This document shows, one piece after another, positions 36,831-49,551 of a DNA stretch of 64,000 bases. The position numbers and the translations under genes are program-made. How positions within the stretch are numbered: the stretch's first letter is position 1; every line of letters begins with the position of its first letter. Source of the stretch: Antedon mediterranea (lineage: Eukaryota > Echinodermata > Crinoidea > Comatulida > Antedonidae); assembly GCF_964355755.1 (NCBI RefSeq), contig NC_092677.1, positions 14,656,601 through 14,720,600 on the forward strand, written 5' to 3'. The notes under the pieces are model-generated. The model had not been told where the DNA came from and did not search any database. It saw only the letters and a program-made list of their open reading frames with translations.

Positions 36831-37724
36831 TTTTTACTGCTGGATTGGATAAATTTTAAGCCAGATTGCATATGTCTCGAAAATAAACATTATTTATATC
36901 TCTAATAATAGTTTGAGGGTTTATGGTTGTATGTTGTTTTGTGGTTAACATGACCCTAAGGTGAAATATGCAAACAGCCATAATATTTCTGTACAACTTC
37001 ATAAATAGAACACGTAATTGCTATATAATTGCTTTTAACAATTAACTTCTTAAACAATAGATTTCAGATATGATTTATTGATCCTTATATGGTAATTATT
37101 ATTCTTTTTTTTTTTGGTCTCATCAGAAAAAAGTACTTCTACTATAAATCAAATATGAAAACAACTAGAGCGCCAATTGAATTAAAAAATAATGTGACCA
37201 GGAGCGCTTCAGTTAAAATGGAGAAAAATAAAATGATGGTGATTCAGGAATTAAATCTTGCGTGAAAACAATGCCGATGCTTCATGAATAAATTAGAATG
37301 CGATTTTTTTTTCTCTAGAAATTTTGTCTCTGAAAGTAAGTATGCATCAGTGTTGCGAGGTCAATAACCTAGTTGTAAAAACTGTTAAATTCTACCACAT
37401 AATGATAACACACTTACAAATAAAGCCACGATTCATAGAAATGTATCTATCAATAAAAACCATTTATTCTGCTTCCACTTCTCATTAACAAGTCATTGAA
37501 AGTGTCTGCGTATTCAGAACTTTTATTGCTGAATCCACATAATTTGCGATTGTACACTTTTAACCTCATACCATTATACCTGTCATAACCACAATAAATA
37601 CCTTGGCCTTTACTGTTTGTTCAATAATTGTTAAGGTATAGCAACTTAATCCGTATAATTGATTTGGTTACATTGTGCCAAATATGTAAACTTAATTATA
37701 CTTTTGGAAACTTAATCTTGCTTT
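36831..37724. other. AT-rich non-coding stretch
   Basis: A donor-like GAAAGTAAGTATG at about 37335 follows a strong acceptor-like TTTTTTTTTCTCTAG by only 17 bases; too short to call an exon. Confidence 0.4.
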
Positions 37725-37846
37725 ACACAGTAAAACCCTATTAAGGGAACACATAACGGATGAACAGCAATGTATGTTTCAACAGATTTTAATCCTTTTA
37801 GGAGACACTTTATGGGGGTGTCCACTTAATAGGTGTTTTACTGTGT
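37725..37846. mobile_element. MITE with ACACAGTAAAACCC termini
   Basis: Left ACACAGTAAAACCCTATTAA and right TTAATAGGTGTTTTACTGTGT are about 25-bp terminal inverted repeats bounding a 122-bp non-coding element. A solo end is at 10346-10376. Confidence 0.8.
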
Positions 37847-40800
37847 CATTCTCATTATCAATCATTTTGATCAAATTAATTATTATTATTTTGACATAAT
37901 AATAATAATAATAAAAATAATAATAATGTCTTTCAAAGCAAAACAACAGTGAATCTACTGCCCTCAAGTTCGAATCTTATTTTAAATTTTCATTTTTTCT
38001 ACAATTTAAACAATTCTTACTCTAGTGTAGTATTTTGAAATAATTCTTCACAATTTTCCTCACAAACTAATTTATTCCTGACGATTTTGAATAAAAAAAA
38101 CTTGATTGAACTGGAACGTAAACACAAGCTTTGCCCGGGCGATGACATGCGAATTCAACGTCAACATTAAGAATCACCAGTCCGAGTACATTTGTAAAGC
38201 AATATCTTAGGATCAGTTCTCCGGGCATTTATAAGTCATCGTGTCGAGTAACTGTCATCTGTAATTCTAAAATAAAAAGATATCTCCTTAAGTAATGTTA
38301 TTATTTCAGAGAGAATAAAATAGCTTAACATTTCTTGATTTAAATTTTTATTAAAATGTATTTTGTGTTGATACCAACTGTAATTATTATATATTAGATA
38401 CATTACTAGAGGTGAATTCTCTGCAATATCTGTATCTTTCTATTTTAAAATAGTTTGCAATAGGTACATACTGTATAATTATTTTCACAACAATTTCTGG
38501 TGTTTGTTCTACAAGAATATATTATTATTATTAAATTGATTCCATTCAATCAATTAAAATAAATGTATAACTTACCTTATTTCTACTAAATACCAAGAAA
38601 TAACAAAATCACAGCCTATGTTTATGGTTAATAAACAAAATAAAAACTTGTGATATGATCAACAATGTGACCAGACCACATTTATTTTGCATATATAGGG
38701 ATGTTGTACATAAATAATGTGAACCTACAATTGATGTTGTGTTAATTGATTTTCGTTTTTTCCTTTACGATTCCAGGAATATACAGTATTCGACTTTAAT
38801 TCAAAATTATAGTTATGATTGAGATAAATGAAGGACACTAAAAAAGATGTTGCTAAAATTGTAGGTTCTTCGATTCATGAGATTTTGAGGGTTTCGAATG
38901 AAGTTGCCCACTCCCCTTTTTCCTAAAGTGCCCTTTTCAAACTAAAGACTATAGGAGCAGTTGATATGGAAGGCCTACTAGCTATACTAATGATGGTTTT
39001 CCCCCGTTTTTGGTAAACTAAAGCACCACTGTACAAATCTCTGCTACAGGCTTGTATATTTGTATTTAGTTTTCGTTAACAAGTTCAAATGGCAATAATA
39101 AAGTACAACTGTAATTTGAAGACAGGAACATCTTTAATTTAAACAAATCATACACATAAGAAATAACAATATTTTCATATTAAACTAATTTTATTACAAT
39201 TTTCACACAGACCTAATAAGTCTACAGAAATAATGGTATAGTTATGATAATTTTCTAAACAAAAGATTGTCCAAAAGATATACAACCATATTTATATATA
39301 TAACACAGGATGCTCCATTTACTTGAACCCCAACGCTAATTATGTGAACTTTGTTTTAAAAACTAATTATTGTCCTATATCAAATGGCTTGTTCATGGTC
39401 ATAAAATACCTTCATCAGCCTTTATTTTTGTAACATTTCCATTTTTATGTTATAATTATGAGGAATGGGATTAGATGTGAACAACTTATTGTCACATTTT
39501 TCTATGGTTGACATAATTCTACATCGTGCCTAGAGACTGCCCTCTGGCCATCAACTTCACAACCCATGCACATAAGTAACGTCAATTCCAGAATTTCATT
39601 GTATGTCCTTTCCCATTGCCATTAGAGAAAAAAAACAATAAATGAAATCCTAGGCATCTGTTGTTTTGCGCACATTCAACATAATTTATTGCTGTTTTAG
39701 CCAGGAAGATTACCCTGCTTCACGTATATTAACGATAAACTATCCCCAGGATATCTCTTATTCGTACACTAGGTACACTCCTCTGTAACCATCTCTCTGG
39801 TCTCTTTCAAATTGTATGCGGATTCACGAAAAGCTATTGCCGTTTTTGTTTTATCCTCGACCTAGCAACAGCGCATTATTATGCTTGTGTTCGGTAACAT
39901 AATGATTCAACCAGCTGCTGGCTTGCTTCTCCCAGAGGCCTAAGTTTGGCTAGCTAACTACACTAAGTGCAGCTCAACGATCCATTGGATCTATTTGTCA
40001 TATTCGTGCCTGAATGCTCGAACCGTAACATAGCCTGTCTTTGTCATCATTATCAATCATTCTTAATGTAGGAAGGCTAGCGTTAGTGTGAAATGTCTAT
40101 GTTTCCCGAGTCGTTTGCACACCGCACAGTAAATGGTGCATAGAATTGCGAAGCATGCCTCGACAGCTTGAAAGCATTTTTGTGGGACATTTGAAGAGGC
40201 ATCAGCCGATTATGGCCACTGCCACTAATTTACTGTTCTATTTCAACAAACATCAAAAGAGATATTAATGCTCTTCGGTGTGCTTTCAGAAATCAATCAA
40301 TTATCAACAAATTCGAAAATAATTTCGGTTAATGACATATGTGCTAAAAATAAAACAAAACCAATAACAAACATTTTTATGACGAATGTTTAGAATTGAA
40401 TTCATCATTTTCTTTGTTCCAGTGTCATTGTGTTAAAAACAATTTGAATCAAGTTTTATACAAAGAATGATGAACATATAGGGTGAGGAATTTAGATCTA
40501 AGTGCCATGGGGACAAATGAGGGACAAATAGGGGTAAATGATTACTTTATGAACAAGAAAATGAGGCTAATTAGATAATAATTTGTAAATGAGGGAAAAA
40601 TATGATTATTGATTTTTACAGTTTTCAAAATTTAGCCTAAGGAATTTCACCCGAAAGATCACCAGCAGGCATGCAGTAGATATAAAAAATAATATGTAAA
40701 TTGCTAATCTATGATGATAATTAAAAATTGAAATTTCCATGTGTATTGGAAAGATTTTAAGGAGCGAAATCACTACTTCACAATATACGTTATTGACGAA

Positions 40801-42000
40801 ACATTAAAAAACCTTGTAGACAACAACATAAATAATTTGTTTTCTTTGCATGTCACTGGATGGACAGGTCAAATAACTGTCAAATGTTTCGCACTTCACT
40901 GCTTTATCTTGAAAAACATCATTTTATTTGCGTATTGTATTTTTATCCCTTCAAAAGTATCATGTATTATTCAAGTTCGCGATAAGGAATAGAATTAAGG
41001 GATTAAGATATAGGAAATCTCTGTTTGAAGTGAAATGTTGTTTACGCAAAGTTATCACTCATTGCGGATCAAGAATTAATGTTCCATGAGAGAACGACTG
41101 TCAGCTGTCATCAGAAACCTGGGAACACTTCAATGCGATTTGTCTACCTCACAAAAACTTGCATCTTGTAACTAACTTCCTCGTTTTATGTCACCTTCTG
41201 TGCCTTTTTCCTAAATTTAATTTATCTTTTTAAATTTTTAAACTGACATTACACTTTATAATATAACACTGCATTAGAATTTGAAAATTATTAAAATTAT
41301 TTGAATGTTTTAATAATTACTCATAGATATATTTCTTAATTTTTCCAAAACATTAACAAATATATTTGATGGGTTGTAAACTTGAGCCAGGTCATGTAGA
41401 CAAAAGTGCTCAATTTTTTTACCTAACTACTTTGGTAAAGGAACATTAGACAAAACTAAAAGTTAAAAAGAACTACACACAAGTCGTATGTCCATAAAAA
41501 AACATTGCCTTTCGTTCTGAAAACAGCTTAGATGCTGAGGTTACTTAGACTCCGTGATTGATTCATATTCTTGTCTCGTGCACCGTGCTTTAATCATCTA
41601 TGGTCTATTACTGTTACTGGGATAACATTGTGAACCGTTGTTAAATGTTAAAAGTCAATATCGGTATCAGTCAAGTCTTAGTGTTAGTAAAACAAATGCT
41701 GGTGATAGCATTGTGATTTGAACTGTTATTTTTTTCATTGGAAAGTATTGTCTATCGCAATTATAGTGTAATCTCCAAGAAGCTCTTGCGTAAGCATTTT
41801 ATTTATTTCGTAATTTGTATGGTTTTAGAGTCTTTTCTGTAAAAGCATATTAATAAATCAAATCAGTATGCCATAGTTTTAAATGTTTCAAGAAACAATG
41901 GATAATCATTTGCTATTTAAATCAGTAACAAAAATGTGACTTTTGATGAGACTCATTATTCCACAAACTAATGTAGATCAAACATTTTGGCTTTTTTATA
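37847..42000. other. Non-coding stretch with several GC-richer patches
   Basis: An (ATA)n microsatellite lies at 37878-37926. Patches at 38100-38240 and 39780-40250 are repeat-free and less AT-rich, with no convincing coding frame: candidate regulatory elements. A reverse CTCF-like motif ACTGCCCTCTGGCCA is at 39536-39550. CCCTTTTTCCTA.AGTGCCC at 38914-38946 recurs at 63221-63250. 38577-38616 is a short minus-strand segment ending in a strong donor; not called. Confidence 0.5.
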
Positions 42001-42159
42001 ATTTGTCTACACTATCAAAATGACAAAAAAAATGTGATATGCCCATATATGAACATGATGATGTCATATCACTACCATATTTGGGCATAACTTCACCATA
42101 TTTGGGCACGTCACACTTTTATATAGTTTTGATTGACACTTTGTGTAGACAGAGCTTTA
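42001..42159. mobile_element. MITE family B, copy 6
   Basis: Left GTCTACACTATCAAA, right GTGTAGACAGAGCTTTA; inner CATATTTGGGCA repeated; slightly longer copy. Confidence 0.85.
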
Positions 42160-43028
42160 GACAAATTAATGCATCCCCTAAAGCAACCAAAAATAAACTT
42201 AAAATCTTAGTTCAATTGTTGGCAGACTAATGTTTATATCACAATATAAACTAAGCCTGTTAAATTGTATTCTATAGTAGCTTACAATATATTAAATATA
42301 ATAAAAGATGATATCAACAAGTTTTTTGCTAGTTCATGATAGCCCTGAACTGAAAAAGTGGGAAAAAACAGCACTTCCCTTAACCTCAAATACAGCACTT
42401 TATACTATAGCAAATTGTATGCATTTCAGCAGCTTGGAATACAGTGCCACTGTAATTTATTCACACACAATTCAACCATTTTTTTCCTTCGCAGCATAAA
42501 CAGAAAGACAATGTCCTCTTCACCTTGTCTCTTTACAGGCATAAACATATTTCTTGTACTAATATACAACAGCTATAAAAGCTTGATTGAGGGCGACATT
42601 TATGCTTGGAAATGTGCTTATTAAAATCTAGGTGTAAACAATTGAATTGCCTCACTAAAAATGCTGGCCTTAATCAGATAGAAATTGACACATAAAGAGA
42701 AACAAATTTGTTTATAATAACTCACAGTAATTGTAACATGCACATCCTTAGTACAATAGTTCTTCACTTAAAACATAAACACAAATCTAATATTGCCATC
42801 TTTAATAACTAATTTACTTTGTAAAAGGAAATTGATATAATGGTGGTGAGATAATATACAACCATTAAGTACATTGTTATTGAGATTAATATCGTTTGTG
42901 AACTAAAATTCTTATTTTATTGAGGGCTACAAGGAAAAAAAAAAGTAAAATACTGTGGGAAAAGATTAGATTTGGCAATAGAAACATTAGGTCAGGTCAA
43001 CTTGTTTCATCTAATATCTACTATTAAT
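42160..43028. other. AT-rich non-coding stretch
   Basis: Overlapping open frames at 42308-42624 show no domain or splice support. Confidence 0.5.
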
Positions 43029-43184
43029 ATCTACACAATCAAACTAGTTTGACAAAAAAAAATGTGTGATGTGCCCAAATATGATAGTGATATGCCAAAA
43101 TATGATAGTGGTATGACATCATGTCCATATATGGGCACACTATATTTTTTTGTAAAACTAGTTTGATAGTGCAGACAGAGATTG
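43029..43184. mobile_element. MITE family B, copy 7
   Basis: Left CTACACAATCAAACTAGTTTG and right CAAACTAGTTTGATAGTGCAGACAGAG read opposite to copy 6 in the inner block; AAATATGATAGTG occurs twice. Family-typical size. Confidence 0.85.
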
Positions 43185-45451
43185 ATTGACCGTAGAAAGA
43201 GTAATAAGAAAACATTTATAATTTTGTCCATCTTCAATAAACTGCATTATCATCATAAATTGGCTTCACCATCATTGACTTCATCACACTCATTTTATAT
43301 TTAAATTTACCAGTTTAATTGACATCTAATTATATAGAAGAATATAAGAATGCAGCTTCATATCTTATTATGTTTTCAATCACTACTAAAAATATACTGC
43401 TTTATAATATCCATTAGTTTACTTTTCAAATGATTGCATTTGAAATTAAAAACAGTTTTAGTTGCCAGGAAATCACAAGAGACACACAATCATTATGAAC
43501 CTTTTGATTCTGTATAGCAAAAGCATTCAACAAGCTACTAAGGTTACTGTGATCCAGAAACAATCCCCGCTTCCAAGCCTGCCTTACAACTATTGATTGT
43601 TTGCGAATGAGAGCAAATCTGCAGAAAATTTGTGTTTAATCGCAGAATGGTTCTGCCACTGTTTTTGTCCTTCTTGTTTACAGGGTTTATGAGTCTTGGT
43701 TAATTTACCGTGGCTTAATTAACTGACAATATAGTCGTGTGTGCTGTTGTATGCCAGTCATTAAGTAACCGGCTTATCTCGACACTGCTACTGTACATAG
43801 ATTCTTTGTTGTTAGATTTTGCACCTCTTTAAAGTACCGACAATTGTTTTCCTGTTATTCTTGTTTTTGTATATTGTAGTCATTTGAGAAGTCTTTTAGG
43901 TTTAAACCTATGAAGCATAAATAATATAAATCTTAATGTATACTGTGTTTATATTGCATATAAAATAATTACTAAACTCTTCTTTGTATGCATGATCATA
44001 CTTTTTTTCCAAGTACATTTTTTATTAATGTTATTCTATTCTATTTTCTCACATTAAAAATAAAGTTAAAAATTTAAATAATTGGACATTTTGTCCAACA
44101 GACAGCATCATTTTATTAAACATGTAATATAAAAAAGGGAAAGCTGTTTCAGAATATGAATAAGGTAAATTATAAAACAAATATAAACATTGCATTCAAT
44201 CATTTAGGCTATTTTCAAGGAATGAAATAAATTTTAATAATACCATGGATTCTACTAAGCCCTGGAAAGAAATCCCCCAAAGAAATATTTAAACGCAAGT
44301 TCAGTTTCAGTTGTACAATGCACTTAGTAAATGCTCTTAACCAAATACCTGTTTGAAGGAAAAGAAATACTTGTCATTCTATAAGCGATGGAAAAAGTTG
44401 CACCACAGCCACCTCAATAAAACGCAATTAACAAAGAGCTAAATCACATGAACTACGGCCATTAGCACACAGAAGGTTAACAGACTGTCTCATATGTTAG
44501 GCTTTCTCCTACACATATTATGCCATCAACGACTTGGAAAACACACTTCGATTCCGCGGGTATGACAAAAACAAATTAAAATGACCGACTGGCGCGCTCA
44601 TTTCAGATTTCAATGCCGACGTCACAATGGTGCGGTGATATATCTATGCCGTTTATGTTTAAATTCTTTACTTACGGCTCTGAAGCAATTAGATAGATTG
44701 TTTGTGACAAGTTTACCTAAAGAACCTGAGAGCCTCTCTAACATTGGCTTGCCTACCTACTGACTTTGTAGTCTGCCCGTTGTTCGATTGATGACACCTA
44801 GTGAAAATATATTGAATGAGACATCAAGATATTTGACTGATTTCTATATTAAGGAATCTATGTCAACATTACTAAGCGATTTCTGATCATTTACATCCCA
44901 TTATTAATTGTTTACATCTTTTCTACGTAACTAATTATTTCTCTTTTTATTCTATACCAATGTTGGAACAAATTCAATGCACTAGCACAAACAATTTCAC
45001 CACTTATGATATCATTTTTTAGTAAATAATATACAAAAAAAATACTCTATACTGTTCAAAATATTTCATCATATTTGTTTTATTTATTTATTATTCTATT
45101 TCTCTGTCATTTTTTTCTTTTTTTCTTCTATTTCTTGACAATATCTCATTTACGTAATTGCATTTGCATTTTTTTTTTAAATATCTGTTCTAAATATTTT
45201 TTTATATTATAATATGTTTATGAAAGTTAAAAAACACACATCAGCAACTTTTCCACCTAATTTATATAGAAACTGAAACAAACAGAAGGAAGAAAAGCAG
45301 AACAGATTGTACTTTTAATAAGTGAATAAAAAGTATATAAACAATGATCTAAATAACAGAAAAATAATTTCTTTGTAGAAAATTTTTTTAAATTATAAAT
45401 TCAACATAATATATTGTTTGAAGGTTTGCATAGCGAACTCAAATGTGTATA
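43185..45451. other. Non-coding stretch with two GC-richer patches
   Basis: 43540-43810 and 44390-44800 are less AT-rich and repeat-free. The second includes GACGTCA (CRE half-palindrome) and a 60-codon chance ORF. No gene supported. Confidence 0.45.
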
Positions 45452-45648
45452 TAAAGTTTGCGGTACACCACGTATATTAGTTCTGAAAAAAACTGTTTCT
45501 CGACGTTTTCGATCAAAATGCTCAGGTGTGAGAAATTTATTTAACTCCAATTGTCACTCCTGAGGACGATCAAAGCATATTGATCGAATTGTTGAGAAAC
45601 ACAACAGTTCTTTTCAGAACTAATATATGTGGTGTACCGCAAAATTTA
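45452..45648. mobile_element. MITE with GCGGTACACCAC termini (about 197 bp)
   Basis: Long arms (about 45452-45532 and 45557-45648) are reverse complements with scattered mismatches; both contain GCGGTACACCAC, TATTAGTTCTGAAAA and the GATCAAAATGCT/AGCATATTGATC pair. No coding capacity. One copy in the window. Confidence 0.85.
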
Positions 45649-47061
45649 AGATATTTATGTATTATCTTATTATGAAATATGTCATAAAAAACCATACAAT
45701 AAAATAAGTTTTATATTACTGAGAAAATGTTATATGTTAGGTAATCTTCATATCTGTATATGAAGATAGATAGGACATTATTTATTTAAAGCTTTATTAG
45801 ATACTTCATTATTTATTTAACTCCAAAATGAAAAAACTTCTCAAAAAATGTTTTGTTATTAATTTTGCATTCTGTATGCTTTGAATGGTTTAAATGTTTA
45901 ATACAATTAAAAAGTGCTTAGACCTTTTGACAAAAGTGGAATAAAAGACTATAACACAGCTTTTATACACATCAACAATGTAAAACCTGTTACTGTTCAA
46001 TATCAAAGTGAATACTGGAGTTGCCGGTCCAATAAAGTAGTTTTTATTGTTTTTTTCTTACAACATGATTCTTGATTTGTTTTTCTTAGATAATAAGGAA
46101 GGAAGTGTTTTCCCATGGAAAAAAAGTTATGTAAACATCATAAAATTAAATGTACATTATATGTTAAGAACTAGCCAGCCAATATTGTCTCTTCCTAATA
46201 AAAGGTATTGGTTTTAGTGTGATAAACAACCATGAATAATTTTAAATATTAAAGGTTTGAGTGGAAATTATCAAAACTTGCGTAAAGAGTGCATTTACCT
46301 TCATGAAAAAGGTTCTTAAAATTCTGAATATATTTTTCACTGATTTCATTGTTCATTTCATTTATTTCTCCATTTTCAAATTACAAAAAAATAAAATGAT
46401 CAAAAGATTAATATAAATGATTACTTCTTGCCTCCCCATAATAGATGGAGGATCTCCAAAAGCCAAAATAAAATGCTGTTGCTTCAAGAATTTATGGGGA
46501 GGCAGAAAGTTTTAAAACTATTCAACAAGTTTTCATTTTCACAGAATCAATAACACAAACTATACAGTACTTTTAGCATTCCACGAATTTCCTGGATTGA
46601 CTCTCTATCAGTTCGTAATAACTTAAGCCAAATAATAAATTCTAACAACAAACAAAAACATTTACAATGCTATATTTTGATATAATTCAAAGTAGTTCAT
46701 AACAACATAAAGTATTAATAAATTATACTGTAGTGTATGTTTAAACTTTATAGGCCTACTTGACAGTTTACATTCACTCAAAATGGAGATTCCAAGACAA
46801 AAATAGCATTTTTAGAAAACATGCTATAGTATGATACAATTAAAAGTTAAAATAAAATTGAGATAAGTGGTTTTAATATAAAAAAATTAAATACAGGTTT
46901 ATGAACTTTACTTACATACATTTAACTTTAGTATGGGACAAAGAAATCACAGACAAATTAAATTCTATGGTATAATCTGTTGTATTGTTTATATTATAAA
47001 GTTTGCTTTTAGTGACTGAAATAAGAGAATGAAATGGGATAAATACAATGCTTTCATTAGT
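45649..47061. other. AT-rich stretch with a small hairpin element
   Basis: GCCTCCCCATAA and TTATGGGGAGGC (46433-46444 and 46493-46505) bound a roughly 75-bp segment, a possible tiny MITE. No gene. Confidence 0.5.
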
Positions 47062-48297
47062 CTATTGTAAGTAAAATTGTAACAATAGTCTCTTTGTATT
47101 GAACAATAATAGACAGTAATATACACATACTCTATTTGCTTTAGAAGTTTTTGTTGTACGCTTCATTGAACTTGTAAAAGCCCTCGTAAAGGCAAGTGAA
47201 GACTGTGCGTGCTGATTTTGATCATTCGCATAAGTATGTTTTAAGTGCAGTTTAATATATTTCATTTCAAATATATATATTTCAATTTATTTTTAAATGA
47301 TTTCAAAGTGGCTTTTTATCTTCCGTCTTTTTGTACGTTTGGGATGCTCATTTGAAGATATCCAATTTCTGATATTTTTCTTTGTACTTTAATGTCTTTT
47401 ATTCAAAGTCAAGTGGCATTGAATGAGCAGACTAATCATTTGGGATTTCGATAGAATAATTCACAAGATATGTGTGCATTTGTATTGCCCTGTTGACATT
47501 TGCACGCATTTTGGTTTGCACTGAATTCCATTTAATGGCGTATATATGCATTACCACACCTATATTATGAATAGACAAAATTCGAAAAAACACTAGGACA
47601 ACTTTTGTACGTATTGTACCTCCACCTTCTTCCATATATTCCATGCATTATGTCTTCTAAATTTGTGCAACATTTAGAGATCATTTATGACTACAGTATT
47701 TGCATTGATCACTGGTCTGTTGTGAGAAGCAGTCAATGCGCAAACTGGTATTTTTGCATTTCTCGAATAAACTGCCAAGGCAATGGTTTACACAAGTTAC
47801 GCATAGCAGACAAAAAATGGAAAAACTAACATTTTAGAGAACTTACCTTGATTTTATTTCATTCTCTGTTTTAATATATGCAATATTTTCATTTATCTGT
47901 ACAGTACAATTTTAAATATATAATATGTATTATGTATCACTAATTATTTTATCAATGATTCTATTATAGCTTCATCTGTATAGAGTCTATTTACCTTTAT
48001 GCCAAATATGTATCTACTGTATATCGTTTTAAAAATGACAGAATTATTTATACAATTATAAATTTAAAATGAGAAGAAATTACAATAAAGGTGGGTGATT
48101 CACATGAAAGATGAAAAAAAAGTTACGCATATTCGTTTATTCGTTTACGAAATTTGTAATGTGTACCCGTTGACAGTGTTTGCACATATTTTTTTGTACC
48201 TCCTGACTTCTTCACAATATACCATGCAGTTCCAAAGCATTTTAAAGATCTGGAGATATTCAGGGTTTTCTCAATTATAAACTCCTTCATAACAGTG
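47062..48297 (-). pseudogene. Broken coding remnant, minus strand, unknown family
   Basis: Several adjacent minus-strand open pieces read like protein but are cut by stops and frame changes: a 55-codon ORF at about 48130-48297 (SLKCFGTAWYIVKKSGG, then YVQTLSTGTHYKF), a piece near 47580-47665 (AWNIWKKVEVQYVQKLS), 47432-47644, 47340-47425 and 47062-47265 (ends at a donor-like GTATGT). The first two share an AWxIxKK...YVQxLS pattern and may be a duplicated exon or element. A strong donor (TCAAG|GTAAGTTC) at 47848/47847 ends another short open piece. Family unknown; could also be an old transposon. Confidence 0.3.
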
Positions 48298-48369
48298 TGG
48301 AAACAAATTATTTTGTTTTACATTTCATTTAAACTTTTTTAAATGTAACCTTTTTTTTGGTAATATATT

Positions 48370-48437
48370 AATGTGTTTTTTTTTCTTTCTTTTTTATGTG
48401 ATGACTTCACTCATCTTGTCAATTTTCAGGTAAGATT
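48370..48437 (+). promoter_or_regulatory. Candidate recursive (ratchet) splice site 2
   Basis: A long pyrimidine tract (TTTTTTTTCTTTCTTTTTT), branch-like TGATGAC, then TTTTCAG joined directly to GTAAGA (junction 48429/48430). This is the better of the two ratchet-like sites. TCATCTTGTCA..T.TCAGGTAAGA is shared with site 1, 29.4 kb upstream. Confidence 0.45.
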
Positions 48438-49551
48438 TTGATAATTTGTTTAGAATGTTTAGAATAACACTATAGTAATTATAAAGCAGTATAATTATGC
48501 ACAAAAGTCATATGTGTATGTATAAGCATAGAGATCTCTATGGTATAAGTAGGGAATTGGTGGTAGGTTCCATTTGTTAAAAAGATCCTAAAGTAAAATA
48601 TGTAAACATATACAAGTAAATTATTAAGATTTTTCTCTTAAAATCTTTAAAAACATATAAAAGTAAATCTTTATAAAAAACATTATAAAGATTTTTCTAC
48701 TTGAAATAACAGAATATTTATACATTATATATTATATATTGTATAAACTGCTAATTTATTTATATAAACACAGTTTATTTATTATTGGTAACTATCATAT
48801 TCATATGATCATAGGTAGCTTTTAAGAACCATCAATCAAAAATGGTTTGCTAGGTTACAATTTATGATTGACAAGCAGTCAGTCATATCTACCAAAATAC
48901 AGCAACTTTATATTGCCATGATTCTGTTAGCTGTACTCCTGTATGCCAACTGATGATGCTTAGGCTTGGTTGGGCTTTCCCCACTTATGGTCACTGATTG
49001 TGATTACGGTAGCAGTACAAACAGTATTAAATTATATTGGATTATTTCAGAAATAACTAATTTATATATTATTCCATAGAGATATTATAGTTTTCACTAT
49101 AATATCTCTATGATTATTCATATAGCTGAATTTTCTTTTTGTTACTTTTTCATATTTATTATTATTCAAATCTAGGTTAATTGAATAGCGCCATCTACAA
49201 ACAAACATAACATATTTATTACCTGTGTTTACCAATGACAGAGAGATTTGCATGCATAGCATAATTTTCTTTTCATAATTACATGTTTGTACAATAATTG
49301 TTTGTGTTATCAATGTTGTTAAATTGAAGTGACTGCCAAAAAAAACTTTGAAATCCATGCAACAACAAATAACTATTTAGATACAAGATCATTCATATGA
49401 TAAACATTTTCACTATCATTATCACATGCAGGATCCGCCCCTGTAATGGTTGTGATAGCATAGGTATTTATAGAAAGGTACTGTATATCAACATATTGAA
49501 GACATTGCGCGAGTTGCGGAAATTTCCCAATACAAATTGATTGTAGATAAT
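48438..49551. other. AT-rich stretch with two hairpins
   Basis: A perfect 16-bp-arm hairpin is at 49075-49112 (CATAGAGATATTATAG, 6-base loop). The GGATCCGCCC hairpin, copy 2, is at 49421-49458. A CTCF-like reverse motif (AGCGCCATCTAC) is at 49187-49198. Confidence 0.6.
49421..49458. repeat. Short hairpin with GGATCCGCCC, copy 2
   Basis: TATCACATGCAGGATCCGCC...TTGTGATA; relative of 35498-35531. Reverse complement contains CAGGGGCGGATCC, a hAT-like terminal string. Confidence 0.45.

Noticed and set aside
38577-38616. Minus-strand 40-nt segment with AAG|GTAAGT donor
   Set aside because: The donor is strong, but there are two competing AGs and only 12 hydrophobic residues; cannot be told from chance.
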